Below are positions 61,442 through 64,000 of a stretch of 64,000 nt of DNA, piece by piece (the first letter of the stretch is position 1; each line of letters starts with the position of its first letter). The position numbers and the translations under genes are program-made. The notes under the pieces were generated by a model. That model worked only from the letters and a program-made list of their open reading frames with translations. It was not told the origin of the DNA and searched no databases. This stretch comes from Roseococcus sp. SDR (GTDB taxonomy: Bacteria > Pseudomonadota > Alphaproteobacteria > Acetobacterales > Acetobacteraceae): the NCBI RefSeq assembly GCF_019083995.1, contig NZ_JAHRCU010000010.1, positions 1 to 64,000 of the forward strand. Direction: 5' to 3'.

Positions 61442-62497
61442 TCAGTGCCGGGCGTCGATCTCGATCGCGCCCTCGGGCTGGGCGGAGGTGAAGGTGCCAT
61501 CCGCGAAGGCCTCCTCCCAGGAGCCTTCCGTCGAGGCCTTGGAGTATTCCGTGGCGCGGTTCTCGAAGAAGTTCGTGTGCTCGATGGCGTTGAGCATCTC
61601 ATCCAGCCAGGGCAGCGGGTTCTTCTCGATGTGGTAGAGGGATTCGAGGCCCAGCTGCTGCAGGCGGCGGTCGGCGATGAAGCGGATATACTTCTTCACG
61701 TCATCGGCCGTCAGGCCCTCGACGCCGCCCAGCTCGAAGGCGAGGTCGATGAAGGCGTCCTCATGGTCCACGATGGTGGCGCAGATCAGATAGAGGTCGC
61801 GCTTCAGCTCCTCGGTCCAGATCTCCGGGTTCTCCTGCACGAAGGTGCGGAAGAGGCGGATGACGGAGAGGCAGTGCAGCGTCTCGTCGCGCACCGACCA
61901 GCTCACCACCTGGCCCATGCCCTTCATCTTGTTGAAGCGCGGGAAGTTCATGAGGATCGCGAAGGAGGCGAAGAGCTGCAGGCCCTCGGTGAAGGCGCCG
62001 AAGGCGGCCAGCGTCTTGGCGATCTCGGTCTTGTTCTCGACCGAGAAGGAATGCATGTAGTCGTACTTGTCCTTCATCTCCTTGTACTTCAGGAAGGCCG
62101 TGTATTCGATTTCCGGCATCCCGATGGTATCGAGAAGATGGCTGTAGGCGGCGATGTGGATCGTCTCGGTGTTGCTGAACGCCGACATCATCATCAGCAC
62201 TTCGGTCGGCTTGAAGACCTGGCTGTACTGCTTCATGTAGCAGTTGTTCACCTCGACATCCGCCTGGGTGAAGAAGCGGAAGATCTGCGTGAGCAGGTTC
62301 TTCTCACCGGGGGTGAGGTTCTTCTGCCAGTCCTTCACGTCATCGGCGAGCGGCACCTCCTCCGGCAGCCAATGGATGCGCTGCTGCTGCAGCCAGGCCT
62401 CATAGGCCCAAGGGTAGCGGAAGGGCTTGTAGACCGGGTTGGAGGTCAGGAGGTCGAACTTCACGGGAAGCTCGTCAATGGAAATGCCGTCAGCCAT
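61442..62497 (-). CDS. nrdB: Ribonucleotide reductase class Ia, beta subunit
   Basis: 351 aa. NrdB carries the diiron-tyrosyl radical for dNTP synthesis. Iron-ligand helices are visible in FFTQADVEVNNCYMKQ, SNTETIHIAAYSHLL, VRDETLHCLSVIRLF and ATIVDHEDAFIDLAFELG, and a Tyr after EYTAFLKYKEM lies in the radical region. The C-terminal tail should bind NrdA. It is downstream of nrdA on the same strand, separated by a 219-base gap that contains a palindromic element. Confidence 0.95.
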   Translation of the reverse strand: MADGISIDELPVKFDLLTSNPVYKPFRYPWAYEAWLQQQRIHWLPEEVPLADDVKDWQKNLTPGEKNLLTQIFRFFTQADVEVNNCYMKQYSQVFKPTEVLMMMSAFSNTETIHIAAYSHLLDTIGMPEIEYTAFLKYKEMKDKYDYMHSFSVENKTEIAKTLAAFGAFTEGLQLFASFAILMNFPRFNKMKGMGQVVSWSVRDETLHCLSVIRLFRTFVQENPEIWTEELKRDLYLICATIVDHEDAFIDLAFELGGVEGLTADDVKKYIRFIADRRLQQLGLESLYHIEKNPLPWLDEMLNAIEHTNFFENRATEYSKASTEGSWEEAFADGTFTSAQPEGAIEIDARH

Positions 62498-62527
62498 GGC
62501 TTTGCCCCGGATTGGATGGTGTTGAAG

Positions 62528-62709
62528 CCAGGGGCTCTGCCCCTGGGACCCCGGCAGGAAACTTAGTTTCCTGCACCTTCTTTGTATTTAGATCGGCCCA
62601 AAAACTCGCAAGGACCAAGAAAAAAATTTATTTGGCGAAATAATCAATCAGATGAAGGTGCAGGAAACTAAGTTTCCTGCTGGGGAGTGTGAGGGGCAAA
62701 GCCCCTCAT
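62528..62709. repeat. Palindromic MITE-like element between nrdA and nrdB
   Basis: An exact 27-bp inverted repeat occupies 62554-62580 and 62654-62680. Each arm contains its own palindrome (GCAGGAAACT / AGTTTCCTGC around one base). Outside each arm is a GGGGC-TYT-GCCCC hairpin (62530-62545 and 62692-62706). The 73-base core (62581-62653) is AT-rich, unlike the surroundings. It has no coding capacity. A nrdB promoter may lie in the core. Layout and base composition suggest an inserted non-autonomous element. Confidence 0.7.
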
Positions 62710-62716
62710 GACCCCT

Positions 62717-64000
62717 TTACTGGCACGCCAGACACTCTTCATAATTGGTCGAAGCCGGCGGCGGTGCTTGCAGTGGGAGCGTCGCCTCGTCCTTGTGGCG
62801 CGTCATCACATCGCTCTGGCCCACCACCTTTTCGCTGACGGCGTCGGCGCGCTGGATGGAGAGGCTGCGGCAGTAGTAGAGCGACTTCACGCCCTTCTTC
62901 CACGCCATCATGTGGATCTGGTGCAGGTCCCGCTTGTGGACGTTCGCGGGCAGGAAGAGGTTGAGCGACTGCGCCTGGCAGATGAAGGGCGTGCGGTCGG
63001 CCGCGTGTTCCACCACCCAGCGCTGGTCGAGCTCGAAGGCGGTCTTGAAGACGGCCTTTTCCTGCTCGGTCAGGAAGTCGAGGTGCTGGACCGAGCCCTT
63101 GTTGACCGTGATGGTCGTCCAGGTGTCGCTGTCGTCGCGGCCGTGCTGCTCCAGCACCTTCTTCAGGTAGGGGTTGCGCACGATGTAGGAGCCGGAGAGC
63201 GTCTTGTGGTTGTAGACATTCGCCGCGATCGGCTCGATGCCGGGCGAGGCGCCGCCGCAGATGATGGAGATGGACGCCGTCGGCGCGATCGCCATCTTGT
63301 TCGAGAAGCGCTCCATGAAGCCGTATTCGGCCGCATCCGGGCAGGGGCCGCGCTCTTCCGCCAGCAGGCGCGAGGCGTTGTCGGCCTGGGTGCGGATGTG
63401 GCGGAACATCTTCTTGTTCCAGACCTTCGCGATCACGCTCTCGAAGGGCACGCCCATGCCTTGCAGGAAGGAGTGGAAGCCCATCACGCCGAGGCCGACC
63501 GAACGCTCGCGCATCGCGGAATAGCGGGCCTTGGCCATGCTGTCCGGCGCGGTGTCGATGAAGTTCTGGATGACATTGTCCAGGAAGCGCATGACGTCCG
63601 TGATGAAGAGCGGATCGTCCTTCCACTCCATCCAGGTCTCGAGGTTCAGCGAGGAGAGGCAGCACACGGCCGTGCGCTGCTCGCCATGCTGGTCGATGCC
63701 GGTGGGCAGCGTGATCTCGGAGCAGAGGTTCGAGGTCTTCACCTCGAGGCCGGCGAGCTTGTGGTGCTCGGGGCGGGCGTTGTTCACATGGTCAGAGAAG
63801 ATGAAGTAGGGCTCGCCCGTCTCGATGCGGGCGGTGAGCATGCGGATCCAGAGCGAGCGGGCCGAGACGGTGCGCACGATGGCGCCGTCCTTGGGCGAGG
63901 TGAGCGCCCAGGCCTCGTCATTCTCGACGGCGCGCATGAACTTGTCCGACAGCAGGATGCCGTGGTGCAGGTTCAGCGCCTTGCGGTTCGGATCACCGCC
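62717..64000 (-). CDS. nrdA: Ribonucleotide reductase class Ia, alpha subunit, C-terminal part
   Basis: 427 codons are in the window; the 5' end lies beyond it, and the frame is open to base 64000. NrdA holds the active site for ribonucleotide reduction. TSNLCSEITLPT carries the thiyl-radical Cys, AVCCLSSLNLE the second redox Cys, GVKSLYYCRS the tyrosine pair of radical transfer, and STNYEECLACQ the redox-active C-terminal cysteines. NKMAIAPTASISIICGGASPG is also typical. The palindromic element starts seven bases after its stop. Confidence 0.96.
   Translation of the reverse strand, partial: GGDPNRKALNLHHGILLSDKFMRAVENDEAWALTSPKDGAIVRTVSARSLWIRMLTARIETGEPYFIFSDHVNNARPEHHKLAGLEVKTSNLCSEITLPTGIDQHGEQRTAVCCLSSLNLETWMEWKDDPLFITDVMRFLDNVIQNFIDTAPDSMAKARYSAMRERSVGLGVMGFHSFLQGMGVPFESVIAKVWNKKMFRHIRTQADNASRLLAEERGPCPDAAEYGFMERFSNKMAIAPTASISIICGGASPGIEPIAANVYNHKTLSGSYIVRNPYLKKVLEQHGRDDSDTWTTITVNKGSVQHLDFLTEQEKAVFKTAFELDQRWVVEHAADRTPFICQAQSLNLFLPANVHKRDLHQIHMMAWKKGVKSLYYCRSLSIQRADAVSEKVVGQSDVMTRHKDEATLPLQAPPPASTNYEECLACQ

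Noticed and set aside
59526-61637. 703-codon plus-strand open frame
   Set aside because: It runs antisense through the response regulator, the small hypothetical and the SCO gene, and its composition is that of a GC-rich shadow frame.
62498-62716. NrdR boxes or a riboswitch in the nrdA-nrdB gap
   Set aside because: No ACACWATATWGTGT-like pair and no B12 or other known riboswitch core could be found by eye. The palindromes fit an inserted repeat better.

Overview
The window is high-GC chromosomal DNA from an alphaproteobacterium, most likely a Roseomonas-like member of the Acetobacteraceae. This is inferred from four things: an alphaproteobacterial S10-spc-alpha ribosomal cluster (secY-adk-rpsM-rpsK-rpoA-rplQ, with no rpmJ or rpsD), the block DUF2066-pgsA-like-AI-2E-hdaA-ppk-ppx beside purMN, five Bug-type (TctC) periplasmic receptors with no membrane partners, and frequent GTG/TTG starts with 1-4 base stop/start overlaps. 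There are no tRNA or rRNA genes, CRISPR arrays, phage genes or transposases.

Layout. 1-14.5 kb: the 3' end of tuf, then 27 translation, secretion and transcription genes in one direction, ending in an intrinsic terminator after rplQ. 14.6-24.8 kb: accessory genes. These are a chimeric DGPF/ECF-sigma-tail gene, a Bug receptor, an SDR, an amino-acid-type ABC binding protein and permease divergent from a ureohydrolase-fold protein that lacks key catalytic residues, yicC-gmk, an AEC carrier, and a biuret-hydrolase-like amidase coupled to an NCS2-like permease. 25-37 kb: housekeeping, with ppx, ppk, hdaA, an AI-2E carrier, a CDP-alcohol phosphatidyltransferase and DUF2066 on the minus strand; purM (apparent CTG start), purN, a 52-aa cytochrome oxidase subunit IV and a K+ channel on the plus strand; then ndk and an ABC-F ATPase. 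37-45.4 kb: a VapBC/FitAB-type toxin-antitoxin pair, an operon of CoA-transferase, GntR regulator, CitE-like lyase and glucokinase divergent from a Bug receptor, an M20 peptidase, a trypsin-like protease and another Bug receptor.

45.4-57.3 kb is a catabolic island. It holds an NMT1-like binding protein divergent from rutB-rutC-rutD (pyrimidine catabolism without rutA or rutF), a Tat-like amidohydrolase, a CMD-family protein, and the operon Bug receptor - FAS1/HTD2-like hydratase - class III CoA-transferase - CitE-like lyase. The last three enzymes match the logic of an itaconate/mesaconate-to-citramalyl-CoA route. A Bug receptor with an enolase-superfamily sugar-acid dehydratase follows. 57.4-64 kb: htpG, an orphan OmpR-type response regulator, a small hypothetical protein, a SCO protein and class Ia ribonucleotide reductase (nrdB and the 3' part of nrdA).

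Two families of non-coding repeats stand out. A roughly 100-bp double-hairpin element occurs at about 13.85, 29.33, 45.33 and 59.24-59.48 kb, mostly just after stop codons. A separate element with 27-bp exact inverted repeats and an AT-rich core lies between nrdA and nrdB.
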